Positions 14,134-23,720 are shown, counted from the first letter of the stretch. The stretch is DNA of 31,332 bases from CADCTM01 sp049671305 (GCA_049671305.1 JBATUR010000107.1:1-31332), one strand, 5' to 3'. Made by a program: numbers and translations. The notes: generated from the sequence alone by a model not told the origin.

Positions 14134-15375
14134 ATGCATACTAACAAAAATTTCGCCCACTGTTCCACAAATTCTGACCATAATTTCCAAAATTTTCAGA
14201 CGAACAGCCCAAACAAACTGCTTTGTACAGACAAACCCCTTATTTTATCCGGCAGCCTCGCCGCCGCCCTCAAAAGTGCAGAAGCCGCCATCGTTTTACA
14301 GCAAGTACATTACTGGCTCGGCAAAAAAGGCGGCAAAATAATCGACGGAATTCACTGGATACACAACACCTACGAACAATGGTTAGAGCAATTCCCCTGG
14401 CTCACCAAATGGCGACTCCGCAAAATCTTCTACAGCCTCAGAGACACACAAATCCTCAAATTCGCCCAACACGACCAGCACGAATACAAACGTCGTGGCT
14501 ACTACACCATCGACTACGAAAAGCTGAAAGCCCTGCAGCAGTCGATGTGTGAGTTAGACACACATCGATATGTAGACCCACCACCCCTCGAAATGCGTGA
14601 TCCTCACACATCAGTAGAACAAGAGAATTCCTTACAAAAAGAATTCCTTACAGAAAACACCCACCCACCACACCCTGCTGCTGTTGGTAAAAAAATAGAT
14701 CAAGAAAAAGAGAACCATCAAGAGCAAATGATGACTCTAACCCCTCAAATCAAAACAGTAGAAACAACACCAACCCAAAATTCCGCTCAAAACCAACCAT
14801 GCACCCATACCAACAGCGAAGCAGTAGAGAATTCACAAGCATCACAAGAAGCAGTAGCCTCACAAGAAGCAATAGAAAACTCACAAGCATCACAAGAAGC
14901 CAAACTTGAGCTAATCAAAAACGCAGGAATTCGCCTTAACGTCCAACTCTCAGCACTAGTGCAAAACTTCACCCTAGAAAACGTCAAAAACGCGATCGCC
15001 TACTACCAACAAACCCTCACCAACAAAGAACGCATCGGCAAAACCATCAAAAGACCCGCAGGCTGGCTCACCGACTGCCTCAAGCACAACTGGTGCACCA
15101 CCAAAGCGATCGCCAAAACCAAAAACGAAACCGAATTCAGCAACTGGTACAAAAACGCCATCGCCGTCGGCATCGTCGAAAACCTACCCATCTCCTGGCT
15201 AACCACAGACAGCCACCGCGACTACCTCGTAAGACAACGCAAACCAGGACTATTTGGCGCACCATACACCCTAATCTCTTGGCGAGAACTGCAAAACCAA
15301 ACCACCGAACCAAACCAAACAGAACAAAACACCAAAAACCGTAAGATCAACGATGACTTTGAGGAATCAGATTAG
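14134..15375 (+). CDS. Plasmid or phage-type replication initiator-like protein (winged helix)
   Basis: A 413-residue protein. Residues of about 33-130 have the shape of the N-terminal winged helix of phage and plasmid replisome organisers: SAEAAIVLQQVHYWLGKKGG, then GIHWIHNTYEQWLEQFPWLT, then RLRKIFYSLRDTQIL and RGYYTIDYEKL. A polar linker (about 140-260) holds a short repeat, NSQASQEA twice with variants. Residues of about 265-310 contain FTLENVKNAIAYYQQ and IKRPAGWLTDCLKHNW, the kind of C-terminal signature (xNPAGWLxxALKxxW) seen in RepA/DnaD-like replication proteins. The ATG at 14134 has only a weak ribosome-binding site. With iteron-like repeats upstream and parA close by, a plasmid initiator is the best reading; a phage-type replication protein in an integrated element is the alternative. 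Confidence 0.68.
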   Translation: MHTNKNFAHCSTNSDHNFQNFQTNSPNKLLCTDKPLILSGSLAAALKSAEAAIVLQQVHYWLGKKGGKIIDGIHWIHNTYEQWLEQFPWLTKWRLRKIFYSLRDTQILKFAQHDQHEYKRRGYYTIDYEKLKALQQSMCELDTHRYVDPPPLEMRDPHTSVEQENSLQKEFLTENTHPPHPAAVGKKIDQEKENHQEQMMTLTPQIKTVETTPTQNSAQNQPCTHTNSEAVENSQASQEAVASQEAIENSQASQEAKLELIKNAGIRLNVQLSALVQNFTLENVKNAIAYYQQTLTNKERIGKTIKRPAGWLTDCLKHNWCTTKAIAKTKNETEFSNWYKNAIAVGIVENLPISWLTTDSHRDYLVRQRKPGLFGAPYTLISWRELQNQTTEPNQTEQNTKNRKINDDFEESD

Positions 15376-15607
15376 TTAGATTAGTAAGGGACATAAAGAA
15401 GGTGTAGACACAAGCATCTAATCCGGATCAAGTTTCAAAAAGCCTGTATCAGTAAGACAGCATCCGTAACGCCTATCACTAGCGTCACAGAGCCAACCTG
15501 ACAGCCTTTGAGCAATATTCGGATTAGACCAGAATTCGACACCCAAAAACTCTTAAAAGAATGGGCATCAGGGGCAGCATCTTGTAACAATACTCACCCC
15601 CCTGCTG

Positions 15608-18028
15608 ATGAAACCCTTTCTCACACGAGCATTTACCCGTTCATCCCCAAAAAAACGTCGGACTCACCAACGTCGCCACTGGCAGCATCCCCTAGTATTG
15701 CTGTCACTCCTCTGCTGTGCGCTTCTCCTGGGAATAACCCCCAAACTCGTCCACGCCCAAAGCGACACCCCACCACCACCAACAGAAGCACCTCTGCCCT
15801 CAACCGAGACACTCAGAGAAAGCACCTCCAACGAGTTCAAAGAAAGAACCACACCAGACTCCACCGAAGCCACACCAGACACCACCCCACTCGAACTCAA
15901 GCCCCCAGCAGACGGCAAACAATACGTCCTAGAATTCAACCGTAGCCCCGTCGTCGGCACCCGCTTCAGCTTACGCGGCATCTACGACGAAGCCAGACTT
16001 GGATTTACCCGTCCCCGCGACTGGAAAATCAAATCCGTCAAAGCCCTAATTCGCTATCGCCACTCCCCCGCCCTGTATGCCACACGCTCCAACCTCACCG
16101 TCCTACTAAACGGTGCCAGCCTGAGCAGCATACCCCTCAACCGCAAAGAAGGCGAAGTCGGTAGCACCATATTTGACATACCCCTATCAGCCCTAAGAAA
16201 CTATAACGAAGTCACCATTGCGGCACTACAAAACAACTCTCCCACCTGTACCCAAGACCCCTATGACACCTCCTTGTGGACAGAAGTGCTGCCCGACTCA
16301 AAAATCGTATTTAACTACAACACCGAGCCTCTTGCCCTCGACTTCAATAGCTTTCCCTACCCACTCTTCGACGAACTCAGCCTTGAACCAAACCGCTTAG
16401 TTTACCTGCTACCAAACAAAGTAGACCAGCCTTGGCTCACCTCAACTTCCCGTCTCCAGTCCACTATCGGCAGACTCGCCGACTACCGACGCATGGAGAC
16501 TCGCCTGATCAAAACCCTAGGCGAAGTCAAACTAACCGAACGCCTTGCCATCGTTGGGACCCCAGAACAACAACCAGCCCTCAAAGACCTCAAACTGCCA
16601 ATGTCCCTGGCAGACAACAAAATCCTGGATAGCAACAAAAAACCCTTACCACCAGAAGTCGGGGTTTTAATGCTAACCAGCACCTTAGAATCCAAAGTCC
16701 CCGTACTTGTCGCCACAGGTAACGGACCCGCCGGCGTCAGCAAAGCCGTACAATTTCTCGTCCAAGCCAAAGACCGCAAAATCGGCACCGGACAATCGAT
16801 CATCGTTAAAGACCTCACATTGATACCTACGCCGCCCCCACGCGAGTGGCAAGGTTATCTGCCCCTATCCGATAACTTCACCCTTAGCGACCTCAAGAAT
16901 CGCAATAACGAGCCATATAAGGACATATCTGTACGCGGTTCCGACTCTCCACCTATTGAAATCGACTTCCGGTCGTTACCCGACGACAAACTGTTGCCAG
17001 GTAGCACCATGAACCTGAGTTACAGCTATGGTCCCCAAATCAACCCCAAAACCTCACTTGTCGAAGTCAAACTAGACGGCGTGGCACTAGTGGGCAAACG
17101 CCTGCCTTCCATCGATGGCGGCAACAAAGAAACCCTCAAAATTGCCCTACCAGAAAACCTAATCAAACCCACATCCAAACTACAAGTTGACTTCCGCCTC
17201 GATGCGCGGGAACGTCGGTCATGTAGTCGAGTCACCGACCAACAACTTTGGGGAACCTTACACGCCGATACCAGCTTCAACATCAAGCGCACCAACGCTT
17301 TCGCACTACCAGACCTCAAACTTTTACAATACGGCTTTCCCTTTGCTGAACCCCAAGACTTATCTAGTACAGCAATTGTGCTACCCAAAGCACCAACAGT
17401 CGGCGATTTAATGACCTTGTTAGAATTTAGCGCCAGACTGGGAAGACTGAGCAAAGCTACGAGCGTACAGTCGTCCGTTTACACAATAGACACCTTCCCC
17501 AAAGAGTTCCAAGACAAGCGCCACATCGTAGCAATTGGCACACAAAAAACCTTCCCATTTCCAGAAGCCTTAACAACAACAGACTTTGCCCTCAGAGACT
17601 TAGCGCGTCAGCGAGTTAAAAGTGAAATTCAACCCTCACCCGATAACGATGGCGTCGTCAAAGAAATCATCTCTCCCTGGAATAAAGAACGAGTTTTACT
17701 TGTCTTAACCAGTCAAACAGAACAAGGCTTAGAACAAGTCCAAAGCTTATTACGGCAAGACCCATTATTCTTCCAACTCAAAGAAGACACAGTATTGGTT
17801 AGTGCCAAATCACCAAGACCAGAAATATTAGACCCCAACGCCTATAACCTCGAATTTTTACAACGCGAAGAAAAGCGTCAAATCGACAAAACACCCGTAC
17901 CAAATCGAGTTTTTCAACTTGTATCTGGCAGTTGGTTCCTGTTAGGACCCGCCATCGTTGCTGCAACATTACTTCTTTACGGAGTTGTCCAGTTATATCT
18001 CAAACGAGTATCAGGTCCCGTCAAATAA
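15608..18028 (+). CDS. bcsB: Cellulose synthase subunit BcsB
   Basis: An 806-residue periplasmic subunit of the bacterial cellulose synthase complex. The N-terminus has a basic stretch and a hydrophobic signal (about 28-48) ending in a plausible VHA-Q cleavage site. A proline/threonine-rich linker follows, then two repeats of a carbohydrate-binding-like and flavodoxin-like unit typical of the family (for example LTVLLNGASLSSIPLN near 162 and LVEVKLDGVALVGKRLPS near 482). The C-terminus carries one transmembrane helix (about 772-794), which in known structures packs against BcsA. The length matches the family (about 750-800). There is no clear ribosome-binding site at the ATG. bcsA follows 226 bp later, after a tandem repeat array. 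BcsB guides the glucan chain through the periplasm; neither BcsC nor BcsZ is in the window. Confidence 0.85.
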   Translation: MKPFLTRAFTRSSPKKRRTHQRRHWQHPLVLLSLLCCALLLGITPKLVHAQSDTPPPPTEAPLPSTETLRESTSNEFKERTTPDSTEATPDTTPLELKPPADGKQYVLEFNRSPVVGTRFSLRGIYDEARLGFTRPRDWKIKSVKALIRYRHSPALYATRSNLTVLLNGASLSSIPLNRKEGEVGSTIFDIPLSALRNYNEVTIAALQNNSPTCTQDPYDTSLWTEVLPDSKIVFNYNTEPLALDFNSFPYPLFDELSLEPNRLVYLLPNKVDQPWLTSTSRLQSTIGRLADYRRMETRLIKTLGEVKLTERLAIVGTPEQQPALKDLKLPMSLADNKILDSNKKPLPPEVGVLMLTSTLESKVPVLVATGNGPAGVSKAVQFLVQAKDRKIGTGQSIIVKDLTLIPTPPPREWQGYLPLSDNFTLSDLKNRNNEPYKDISVRGSDSPPIEIDFRSLPDDKLLPGSTMNLSYSYGPQINPKTSLVEVKLDGVALVGKRLPSIDGGNKETLKIALPENLIKPTSKLQVDFRLDARERRSCSRVTDQQLWGTLHADTSFNIKRTNAFALPDLKLLQYGFPFAEPQDLSSTAIVLPKAPTVGDLMTLLEFSARLGRLSKATSVQSSVYTIDTFPKEFQDKRHIVAIGTQKTFPFPEALTTTDFALRDLARQRVKSEIQPSPDNDGVVKEIISPWNKERVLLVLTSQTEQGLEQVQSLLRQDPLFFQLKEDTVLVSAKSPRPEILDPNAYNLEFLQREEKRQIDKTPVPNRVFQLVSGSWFLLGPAIVAATLLLYGVVQLYLKRVSGPVK

Positions 18029-18057
18029 AGTAGAGGTTATTTATTGTTAGTTAGGTA

Positions 18058-18192
18058 AAGCCCAAAGCAAAATTGTCAAGCCCAAGCCCAAAACAAAATT
18101 GTTAAGCCCAAGCCCAAAACAAAATTGTCAAGCCCAAGCCCAAAACAAAATTGTTAAGCCCAAGCCAAAAACAAAATTGTTAAGCCTAAGCC
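18058..18192. repeat. 26-bp tandem repeat between bcsB and bcsA
   Basis: Four full copies of AAGCCCAAGCCCAAAACAAA plus ATTGT(T/C), at 18078, 18104, 18130 and 18156, flanked by a 20-bp shortened copy at 18058 and an 11-bp partial one at 18182. Full copies differ by one or two bases. In the transcript the array would lie between the two cellulose synthase cistrons. No frame is used through it. Confidence 0.9.
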
Positions 18193-18254
18193 AACTCAAC
18201 AATAAATAACCAACACCTAACAGCCCAGAATTAATAAACACCAACCAACAACAG

Positions 18255-20891
18255 ATGACGAGTACATCCTCCAAAGTCAAAACAAAGCTAAACACTAATA
18301 AGCGCTTTGGCATTTCCACCAAACAGCGCGAACGAATTTCGTCCTTATTAGTAGACAGCCTACCAGACAAATTCGACAAATTACTTCAGTGGTTAAGTGC
18401 CCGTCAAATACTAATTCTGATTGTTTGTCTAATCTGCTTACTGACGCCATTAATCACCTCACGTCCAGCGATTTGGCAACAAGGAGTAGTTGGGGCAATG
18501 CTCATTGCAGTCGGGCGTCTTGCACTGCAAATGGAAGAACATAATCCCAGTAAAAAAACTAGTGAATACCTGCATTTATTCCTAGTTTTACTAAGTTTAG
18601 TCACAACGATGCGCTATTTATATTACCGCATCAACTACACCTTAAACTTTGACGACTGGATTAACGGGATCTTTTGTTTCTTACTATTTACAGCAGAACT
18701 TTATGCAATTGTTACCCTATTTTTTGCCTACTTCCAAACTCTAAAAATCAAAGATAGAAAACCCGTAGATCTTTCTCTATATCCACAAGATCAATGGTTC
18801 AAAGTCGATGTATACATTCCCACTTATAACGAAGACGTTGAAATTGTCCGCAAAACCACATTAGCGGCACAAGCAATTGACTATCCAGCGCATCTCAAAA
18901 AAGTTTACGTCCTAGATGATGGTCGTGCCGAAAAATACAAAGACCGTCGAGAAGAACTGCGCCAAATGTGCGAAGAACTCGGCGTTACTATGTTAGTACG
19001 AGACAATAATGACCACGCCAAAGCTGGAAATATTAACACAGCATTTAAAGTCACCGACGGAGATTTAGTCTTAATTCTTGACTGCGATCATATGCCAGTC
19101 AAGCACTTTCTCATGCATACAGTTGGCTTCTTTTTCAACAAAAATGTTGCCTTTGTACAAACTCCTCACTGGTTTTATAACCCAGATCCTTTTGAGCGAA
19201 ATCTACTTACTGGCGGTAAAATCCCCGTAGGTAATGAACTATTTTATAAAGTCCTACAAAAAGGTAATGACTTTTGGAATGCCGCTTTTTTCTGTGGATC
19301 AGCCGCAGTAATTCGTAAAGAATACGCCCTGCAAGTAGGAGGAATTGCTACAGAAACTGTAACAGAAGATTGCCATACCGCCTTTCGTTTACATTCTCTC
19401 GGTTACGAATCAGTCTACTACGACAAAATCATGGTAGCAGGACTTGCTCCAGAAAAATTCTCAGCATACGTTGGACAACAAGTCCGCTGGGCAAGAGGAA
19501 TGGCACAAATCCTGCGTATTGAAAACCCCTTAATTAACCCCAAACTAAACCTGACAATTCCCCAGCGACTGTGCTACTTCAGCGCAACTTCCCATTTCTT
19601 CTATGGTTTTCCTCGATTGATGTATGCAATAGCCCCTCCCTTATTTTTATTATTTGGCATCAACTCCGTCAAAGGACTAGGACTAGAAACCTTATTTTAC
19701 GCCATGCCTCACATCATTTTGTCGATGCAGACAAACCATATACCTTACAAAAATGTTCGTTTCTCTTTTTGGAACGAAATTTTTGAATTTGCGATGTCAT
19801 TTCAGGCAGGAATCGTCACACTCTTAGCGCTGGTTAACCCAAAACTAGGAAGCTTTAACGTCACTGATAAGGGACTTTCTGTTACCAAACGTAGCTTTGA
19901 TTTTGAATCAGTACGCTATTTAGTTATTGTTAGCGCTATTGCCGCCGCCTCCTTAATTGCTATTCCCTTTTGGTTATTTCTTTCACCAGACGATACCCAA
20001 GCCGTTTTAATTAATGCTTTTTGGTGTGTTTATAACCTATTCCTCCTATTAGCCGCCGTACTTGTTGCCTTTGAACAGCCTCAACTGCGTCGTGCTCACC
20101 GGATGCCGAGAAAACTGAGTGTAACTATTCATAGTCATAACCAAAGTTGGACAGGACAAACTCTTGATATTAGTGAAAGCGGTACGCAAATCCTTTTAGA
20201 TGAATGGCCCAACATTCCTGATGAAATTAAAGTCGAACTAGTCGGCGACTATGGCGCCAAAGTTCTTATGAATGGCAAAGTTATTCGTGCTATTGCCACC
20301 AGTAAATTACAAGCCAGACTATTTGTTGACTTTGTTGATTTAACCCGCACTCAATTAGATGATCTAACCCTAGTCATTTTTTCAGATGTTAAAGAATGGT
20401 ATTCTCAAACCCGCAAAGAAATAGATAACCCCGTTGAATCATTCAAATTTATTGTCACCAGTTTCAAGCGAGTTTTCAAAGAATTTCGTCCTGCTGTCGG
20501 TGTGAAAGTCCGCAAACAAGTAAATGCCTTTACTCAACTTTATTGGGAAGGTTGGGAAGGTCAATCTTATACAGCTAGAGTCACAGAAATTGGTACTGAA
20601 GAGATCAGAGTAGAAATAGAAGGCAGTGAAGTCTTTAACTTAGAGACGATGCAGAACACACAACCGTTAATTGGTCTACTTTTGAGCCAAGATGCCGACG
20701 ATCTTCAGCCCACTAGTTTACTCGCTCAAGTTGAAACAATTGAAGACCTAACTCCTGTAAACCTGGGCATACCAAAAAGTTCAGAAGGAGCCAAATCACA
20801 AATCAGAATTGCCATTGAGTTAAGTTTTCCAGAATCCTTAAAAAGGCAGCAACAAATTAAAGTTCAACGACTTTTGAAGAAACTTAAGTAA
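18255..20891 (+). CDS. bcsA: Cellulose synthase catalytic subunit BcsA with PilZ domain
   Basis: A processive GT2 enzyme of 878 residues that polymerises UDP-glucose into beta-1,4-glucan and extrudes it through the inner membrane. N-terminal membrane helices lie at about 50-165. The catalytic set is complete: VYIPTYNE near 186, DD at 221-222, DCD at 276-278, TED at 370-372 and QQVRW at 408-412. More membrane helices follow (about 445-600). The PilZ domain has RRAHR (612-616) and DISESG (638-643), matching RxxxR and (D/N)xSxxG, so activation by c-di-GMP is expected. A C-terminal extension of about 150 residues (from about 725) beyond PilZ is less familiar; GQSYTARVTEIGTEEIRVEI in it may be a second, degenerate PilZ-like barrel. 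The start ATG has no clear ribosome-binding site. Confidence 0.92.
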   Translation: MTSTSSKVKTKLNTNKRFGISTKQRERISSLLVDSLPDKFDKLLQWLSARQILILIVCLICLLTPLITSRPAIWQQGVVGAMLIAVGRLALQMEEHNPSKKTSEYLHLFLVLLSLVTTMRYLYYRINYTLNFDDWINGIFCFLLFTAELYAIVTLFFAYFQTLKIKDRKPVDLSLYPQDQWFKVDVYIPTYNEDVEIVRKTTLAAQAIDYPAHLKKVYVLDDGRAEKYKDRREELRQMCEELGVTMLVRDNNDHAKAGNINTAFKVTDGDLVLILDCDHMPVKHFLMHTVGFFFNKNVAFVQTPHWFYNPDPFERNLLTGGKIPVGNELFYKVLQKGNDFWNAAFFCGSAAVIRKEYALQVGGIATETVTEDCHTAFRLHSLGYESVYYDKIMVAGLAPEKFSAYVGQQVRWARGMAQILRIENPLINPKLNLTIPQRLCYFSATSHFFYGFPRLMYAIAPPLFLLFGINSVKGLGLETLFYAMPHIILSMQTNHIPYKNVRFSFWNEIFEFAMSFQAGIVTLLALVNPKLGSFNVTDKGLSVTKRSFDFESVRYLVIVSAIAAASLIAIPFWLFLSPDDTQAVLINAFWCVYNLFLLLAAVLVAFEQPQLRRAHRMPRKLSVTIHSHNQSWTGQTLDISESGTQILLDEWPNIPDEIKVELVGDYGAKVLMNGKVIRAIATSKLQARLFVDFVDLTRTQLDDLTLVIFSDVKEWYSQTRKEIDNPVESFKFIVTSFKRVFKEFRPAVGVKVRKQVNAFTQLYWEGWEGQSYTARVTEIGTEEIRVEIEGSEVFNLETMQNTQPLIGLLLSQDADDLQPTSLLAQVETIEDLTPVNLGIPKSSEGAKSQIRIAIELSFPESLKRQQQIKVQRLLKKLK

Positions 20892-20929
20892 ATTTACATA
20901 GAAAGATCAATAATTTGCCAGTAAGATTA

Positions 20930-20963
20930 GTGACTCTCACGACGAGATCGAACCGGGAGTCAC
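20930..20963 (+). terminator. Possible terminator after bcsA
   Basis: GTGACTC (20930-20936) pairs with GAGTCAC (20957-20963) 38 bases after the bcsA stop. The loop is 20 bases and no T-tract follows directly, so this is weak evidence. Confidence 0.35.
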
Positions 20964-21000
20964 TTGACTTTGGGCTTAAACCTGTTAATGATTGAAATAG

Positions 21001-21106
21001 CTTAGTTTAGTCAATTACCCTTAATAGCTTGAGCCGATTGATTATCCAAATAACTTAGTTTAGTCGATTACCCTTAATAGCTTGAACCCGTTGATTATCC
21101 AAATAA
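21001..21106. repeat. 53-bp tandem duplication
   Basis: 21001-21053 and 21054-21106 match at about 49 of 53 positions (each begins CTTAGTTTAGTC and ends ATTATCCAAATAA), and the beginning of a third copy, CTTA, follows. It lies between bcsA and the chemosensory operon. Confidence 0.85.
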
Positions 21107-21715
21107 CTTAAACCCATAAGCTTACTTTAACTTCATTTATTTTTATCACCCTTTATGGGATCTTTACTATTTTTTCAAAAAAGCCTGTTAAAATTAATAG
21201 GAACGAGTACTATGCTTGTTTTTCTTCCTGGAAAACGAAATTATTTTCGTTACCAAAAGATGTATTAATGCTCTTGTAGTTTTGACAATAAATCATTAAA
21301 GTTAAAACAAGAGAGCTGATTGGTGAGTGATCAATTTATGCAATCAATCTGATGATTAGCCTAATGGGTTCAATCCTAAAAATGCCATTAAGCTAAAAAC
21401 AGATTAGAGCAGCAGACGTCGTGAATCAAATCACTCCAATTTCATCAGGCGCAGTCTATCATTAAAACAGAAAATAAGGGAATGCAGCTACTCCCTGACT
21501 AAAATTTTTTAGTTTCGCTTATCCGAACTTCAGGGATTAATAAGGGAGCATTGATTCAATAAAATTGAATCATTGTTTATTACTGATTTTTTTGTTCGGG
21601 TTAACAAACCGATTTACAAAAAGATTAACCAAAATTTCTGACAAGTTTACTTTTGACTTGTACAACAAAACAACACTTCTAGTTTCACGATTAGATGAGA
21701 CCAAGGTAGATACAC
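21107..21715 (+). promoter_or_regulatory. Long leader or promoter region of the chemosensory operon
   Basis: About 600 bp without a supported gene. It contains a perfect stem TGATTCAAT (21552-21560) with ATTGAATCA (21564-21572), and a stem AACGAAA/TTTCGTT (21234-21240 with 21245-21251). The operon promoter is expected here; I could not fix its elements. A small MLVFLPGKRNYFRYQKMY frame at 21211 is too short to support. Confidence 0.4.
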
Positions 21716-22771
21716 ATGAACACCGTTTCTATGGCTAGCTACAGATCTTCGCAAAGGCTAAACCCGCTTTCATTACTAGCACAATTATCTAGTCGTCAGG
21801 CAAATGGTTGTTTACAAGTATCTAGTGGCACTGTTGCTTGGTCTATTTATCTAGAACACGGAAAACTGTACCATGCTTCAGATTCCGTTGACCCATTTGA
21901 GCGCCTCGACCGTCATTTACGCCGCCTCAGTCGTCAAATTCCGACTCTTGTAAGTGCTGTGCGAGTTCAAGTCCGCCTGATATTTGAAACCGTAGAAAAC
22001 CAACAAAATCCTGACTACCAAGCAATTTGTTGGTTAGTCAACCAACAGTATCTCAATCCCGACCAAGCGGCAACCCTTGTCGAAGAATTAGCAGAAGAAG
22101 TGCTAGTTTCCTTACTTGCTGTCAAAGAAGGAAGCTATCAATTAATCGAGCAAGTTCCCACAGAAGAAACACCAAAATTTTGCCGTTTAGATTTGAGAAC
22201 ATTAGTTGAACGTTGTCACGAACAAATGCGACGACAGCAACCAGCAGAAGCAAATCCTGCGGCAACAGGACGTGAATCCCCCGCTCAAAATGGCACGACC
22301 ACTAACGTTGAAATGCGGCAATTATCAGCCCCAACAGCTAATAACAACGTAGCCAACACCAAAGCCAATAATTCCAACATCAACTCAGCAAAACCCCTAG
22401 CCAAAAGCACCTACACCATTGCCTGCATTGATGATAGTCCAACTGTTTTGAATGCAATCAACTCCTTCTTGGACGACAAAAGCTTCTCAGTCGTGATGAT
22501 TAACGATCCAGTAAGAGCATTAATGCAAGTAGTCCGAATTAAACCCGACCTAATCTTGCTAGATGTCGAGATGCCAAACCTAGACGGTTACGAACTATGT
22601 TCGTTACTGCGAAAGCACTCACTCTTCAAATCTACCCCGATCATCATGGTGACAGGCAACACAGGTTTTCTTGACCGAGCCAAAGCAAAACTCGTCAGAG
22701 CATCAGGATACCTAACAAAACCCTTCAACCAATCCGAACTCCTAAAAATGGTGTTTAAGCACCTGTCTTAA
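21716..22771 (+). CDS. PATAN-domain response regulator (PatA/PixG/HmpA-like)
   Basis: A 351-residue two-part protein. Residues of about 15-170 form a PATAN domain (PatA N-terminal; note QLSSRQANGCLQVSSGTVAW and IYLEHGKLYHASD). A linker rich in Asn/Ala/Thr (about 175-230) is followed by a receiver domain at 233-351 with acidic pair D239/D240, phospho-acceptor D283 (LLDVEMPNLDG), T313 and K335 (YLTKPF). All key receiver residues are intact. The start ATG is preceded by AAGG ten bases upstream; ATG 21731 is an alternative. First gene of the row PATAN-REC, CheY, CheW, MCP, CheA, which matches pixG in phototaxis clusters and hmpA/pilG in pilus-motility clusters. Likely output regulator for type IV pili. 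Confidence 0.87.
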   Translation: MNTVSMASYRSSQRLNPLSLLAQLSSRQANGCLQVSSGTVAWSIYLEHGKLYHASDSVDPFERLDRHLRRLSRQIPTLVSAVRVQVRLIFETVENQQNPDYQAICWLVNQQYLNPDQAATLVEELAEEVLVSLLAVKEGSYQLIEQVPTEETPKFCRLDLRTLVERCHEQMRRQQPAEANPAATGRESPAQNGTTTNVEMRQLSAPTANNNVANTKANNSNINSAKPLAKSTYTIACIDDSPTVLNAINSFLDDKSFSVVMINDPVRALMQVVRIKPDLILLDVEMPNLDGYELCSLLRKHSLFKSTPIIMVTGNTGFLDRAKAKLVRASGYLTKPFNQSELLKMVFKHLS

Positions 22772-22834
22772 ACCCACACCTACTAAGAGATAGAAACGCG
22801 CCACCTCTGTTATTAAAACCTGAGATCACGACAA

Positions 22835-23212
22835 ATGAGTATAACTTTGATGAGCACAGTTTTGGTTGTAGAAGATACACTCTCAGAGCTGGAATTAATG
22901 AGCCATTATCTGAGAGAAGGAGGTTACACCGTAATCAATGCAATTGGAGCCAAAGAAGCCCTTTCCAAAGTGCTAGAACAAAAACCTGACGTGATCATCA
23001 CCGATGTTGTCATGCCAGGAATGAGCGGATTTGAACTATGCCGCCGACTCAAAACCCATCCCGCCACCGAAAACGTTCCCATTGTGATTTGTTCCTCAAA
23101 AGACCAAGAAATAGATCGACTTTGGGGAATGAAACAAGGAGCCGATGCCTACCTTACCAAACCCTTTACCCGCGAACAAATTCTGCGAGCCATTAAAGCC
23201 GTAGCCGTTTGA
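22835..23212 (+). CDS. CheY-like single-domain response regulator (PixH/HmpB type)
   Basis: A 125-residue receiver with nothing else attached. It has VVED (11-14), phospho-acceptor D57 in VIITDVVMPGMSG, S87 in IVICSSK and K109 in AYLTKPF, the full receiver set. It probably takes phosphate from the CheA encoded at 26840 and acts either on the pilus motor or as a phosphate sink. ATG 22850 (MSTVLVVED) is a possible shorter start; the sequence before it, MSITL, has no family match. Lies 63 bp after the PATAN regulator and four bases before cheW. Confidence 0.88.
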   Translation: MSITLMSTVLVVEDTLSELELMSHYLREGGYTVINAIGAKEALSKVLEQKPDVIITDVVMPGMSGFELCRRLKTHPATENVPIVICSSKDQEIDRLWGMKQGADAYLTKPFTREQILRAIKAVAV

Positions 23213-23216
23213 AGAC

Positions 23217-23717
23217 ATGAACACCTCCGCCCTTGCACTTTCCAAAACACCAGCCCAGAGCAAAAAAAACCTAGGAGATACCTATCTAAAGTTCAAATTT
23301 GGTCAACAAACCACCGCTGTTTTATTAATGAACCGGGCGCAAGAAGTAGTCATCTTACCAGTTGAACGCTTGACGCCCATGCCAACCATGCCTCCCCACG
23401 TCATGGGCTTATTAAATCGTCGTTCGCGAGTCATGTGGGTGATTGATCTCGCCAGGATGTTGGGTTTACCCGGAACCGAAATCAACGTCCAACACTACAA
23501 CGTAATCATTATTAGTAACGGACCTGCAACATTTGGGTTAATCGTCCAGGCAGTCGAAGGCATCGTACGCCTAACCCCAGATGTCATACAATCTCCCCTC
23601 AGCCAAGTTTCATCTGGACTTGTCCCCTATTTACGAGGCTGCGTTTTACAAGAAAAAGAAATCTTATTAGTCATAGATGCTGAAGCGATTATCCGAGAAG
23701 CAGAGCAAGCGCATTAG
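23217..23717 (+). CDS. cheW: CheW-like adaptor (PixI/HmpC type)
   Basis: A 166-residue protein consisting of one CheW domain from about residue 20. It has YLKFKFGQQTTAVLLMNRAQ, then VVILPVERLTPMPTMPPHV, MGLLNRRSRVMWVIDLARML, and the closing FGLIVQAVEGIVRLTPDVIQ. The pattern of MGLLNRRG-like and VxWVIDLAxxLG text is the form found in cyanobacterial CheW proteins. It couples the MCP receptor to CheA. It starts four bases after the cheY stop, so the two are probably translated together. Confidence 0.9.
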   Translation: MNTSALALSKTPAQSKKNLGDTYLKFKFGQQTTAVLLMNRAQEVVILPVERLTPMPTMPPHVMGLLNRRSRVMWVIDLARMLGLPGTEINVQHYNVIIISNGPATFGLIVQAVEGIVRLTPDVIQSPLSQVSSGLVPYLRGCVLQEKEILLVIDAEAIIREAEQAH

Positions 23718-23720
23718 CAA

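Noticed and set aside
15376..15607. Riboswitch or leader RNA before bcsB
   Set aside because: Only short 4-6 bp stems could be found, none matching a known c-di-GMP riboswitch core.
15508..15945. Reading frame starting with TTG and overlapping bcsB
   Set aside because: Most of it lies out of frame within bcsB and reads as low-complexity Thr/Arg/His text; the part before bcsB has no recognised family.
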